From assembly GCF_026914265.1 (NCBI RefSeq), contig NC_069125.1, positions 4,041,056 to 4,105,055 on the forward strand: DNA of 64,000 nt. The letters are read 5' to 3'. Below the pieces are notes generated by a model, which had not been told where the DNA came from, did no database searches, and saw only the letters and a list, made by a program, of their open reading frames with translations. The translations under genes and the position numbers were made by a program. Below are positions 63,371 through 64,000 of this stretch, piece by piece (positions within the stretch are counted from its first letter, which is position 1; the number at the start of each line of letters is the position of its first letter). The DNA comes from Mya arenaria. Its lineage: Eukaryota > Mollusca > Bivalvia > Myida > Myidae.

Positions 63371-63926
63371 ATACTGGGTGAGTACCTAAATCGGAACAGT
63401 ACCTAAATATGGAACACCCATTATAAAAGAGTTTTTCCGATCGAGATCAGTTTATTTACAATTTTAATCAATAAAGACGCTTGTCTTTATTAAGATACAA
63501 ATTCCAAAGAACACGATTCTCCGGTAAGTATTTCAAATACTGCTACTATTTAAAGTTGTTCATGTTCAATGTTAATACATGGCACGTGGGGGAAAGACTT
63601 TGTGCTTGCCACAATCACAGCATACCGGTACAGCTTGTATTTTACTGATATCATCATATTTTACTGACAATAATAACAAAAAAATAAGCTGGAAATAACA
63701 TAAATGATTAATTTAGCAATAATTTTAAAAGAATACATAAAATTAAAAAACAAATTAAAACTTTTCATGCAGATTTGTAGTAACTTGAAAAATGCCATTT
63801 ATATCAAGCAATTGGTCTTGAATCCTAGTATGCTGATGGAAAATTTTGTAGTTGTTGTGCAAGTCTTACTAAAAATATTTCAAAAATAGTGCCGAAAGTG
63901 TTCCGTTTTAGGTACTCACCCAGTAT
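63371..63926. mobile_element. Inverted-repeat element of about 556 bp
   Basis: ATACTGGGTGAGTACCTAAA (63371-63390), extending with one mismatch to about 28 bases, is inverted at 63899-63926. The interior is AT-rich with a small frame (63704-63889) that looks random. It is a MITE. Confidence 0.8.
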
Positions 63927-64000
63927 CTACACACAGAAATCGTCCAGCACTGATGAAATTATTGTTGTTGTTCAAATGATGTAATTTGTCTGAAATTTTG

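Noticed and set aside
1-64000. CRISPR array or prokaryotic operons
   Set aside because: No regular repeat-spacer structure was found. Genes have GT-AG introns and AATAAA signals, so the DNA is eukaryotic.

Overview
This window looks like nuclear DNA of an invertebrate animal, most likely a bivalve mollusc. It is AT-rich and mostly non-coding. Its genes have long GT-AG introns, and it is crowded with short inverted-repeat elements, SINE and LINE remnants and fold-back repeats of the kinds common in bivalve genomes. The taxon is inferred from gene families and repeat style, not proven.

Four intact or partial protein-coding loci can be supported, plus one pseudogene copy and the edge of a further gene. 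(1) 16761-23252, plus strand: eight exons encode a secreted protein of about 680 residues with a signal peptide, an acidic Ser-Gly stretch, a thrombospondin type-1 repeat and a C-terminal ENDOD1-like nuclease fold without the DRGH motif. (2) 25512-31247, minus strand: four coding exons give a protein of about 1207 residues with a HEPN domain, an nSTAND3-type P-loop NTPase and ankyrin repeats, an architecture resembling innate-immune receptors. The HEPN RNxxxH motif forms only after splicing. A second start of this type sits at the extreme left edge (position 4, minus strand). (3) 36448-37214 and 39383-40965, plus strand: two paralogous two-exon genes for small basic proteins of unknown function. 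A decayed third copy lies at 10761-11050. All three share a promoter-proximal box, and the flank of one copy is visibly a segmental duplication of the other. (4) 44345-59329 and beyond, plus strand: the 5' part of MADD (Rab3 GEF, DENN domain), with a probable promoter, a non-coding first exon and five coding exons. The gene runs off the right edge.

Layout. 1-8.9 kb is gene-free, with a fold-back element and the left copy of the segmental duplication. 8.9-10.3 kb is a 5'-truncated LINE. 10.5-11.1 kb is the pseudogene. 11.4-16.7 kb holds dispersed repeats and a 22-bp minisatellite. 16.7-23.3 kb is the ENDOD1-like gene. 25.5-31.2 kb is the HEPN-nSTAND3-ankyrin gene. 31.3-36.2 kb holds a Tigger/pogo remnant, a TTAA MITE and the right copy of the segmental duplication. 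36.4-41.4 kb is the small-gene pair. 44.3-64 kb is MADD, whose 9-kb intron carries at least seven inverted-repeat elements.

The most striking feature is in MADD. The intron before the exon encoding the [11 protein letters not shown] part of the DENN domain holds seven tandem 81- to 96-bp pseudo-copies of that exon, each with its own acceptor-like sequence, directly upstream of the true exon. No complete operon-like or previously unknown multi-gene system was found. The candidates of most interest are this decoy-exon array, the splice-assembled HEPN motif, the catalytically altered ENDOD1-like protein and the conserved promoter box of the small-gene family.
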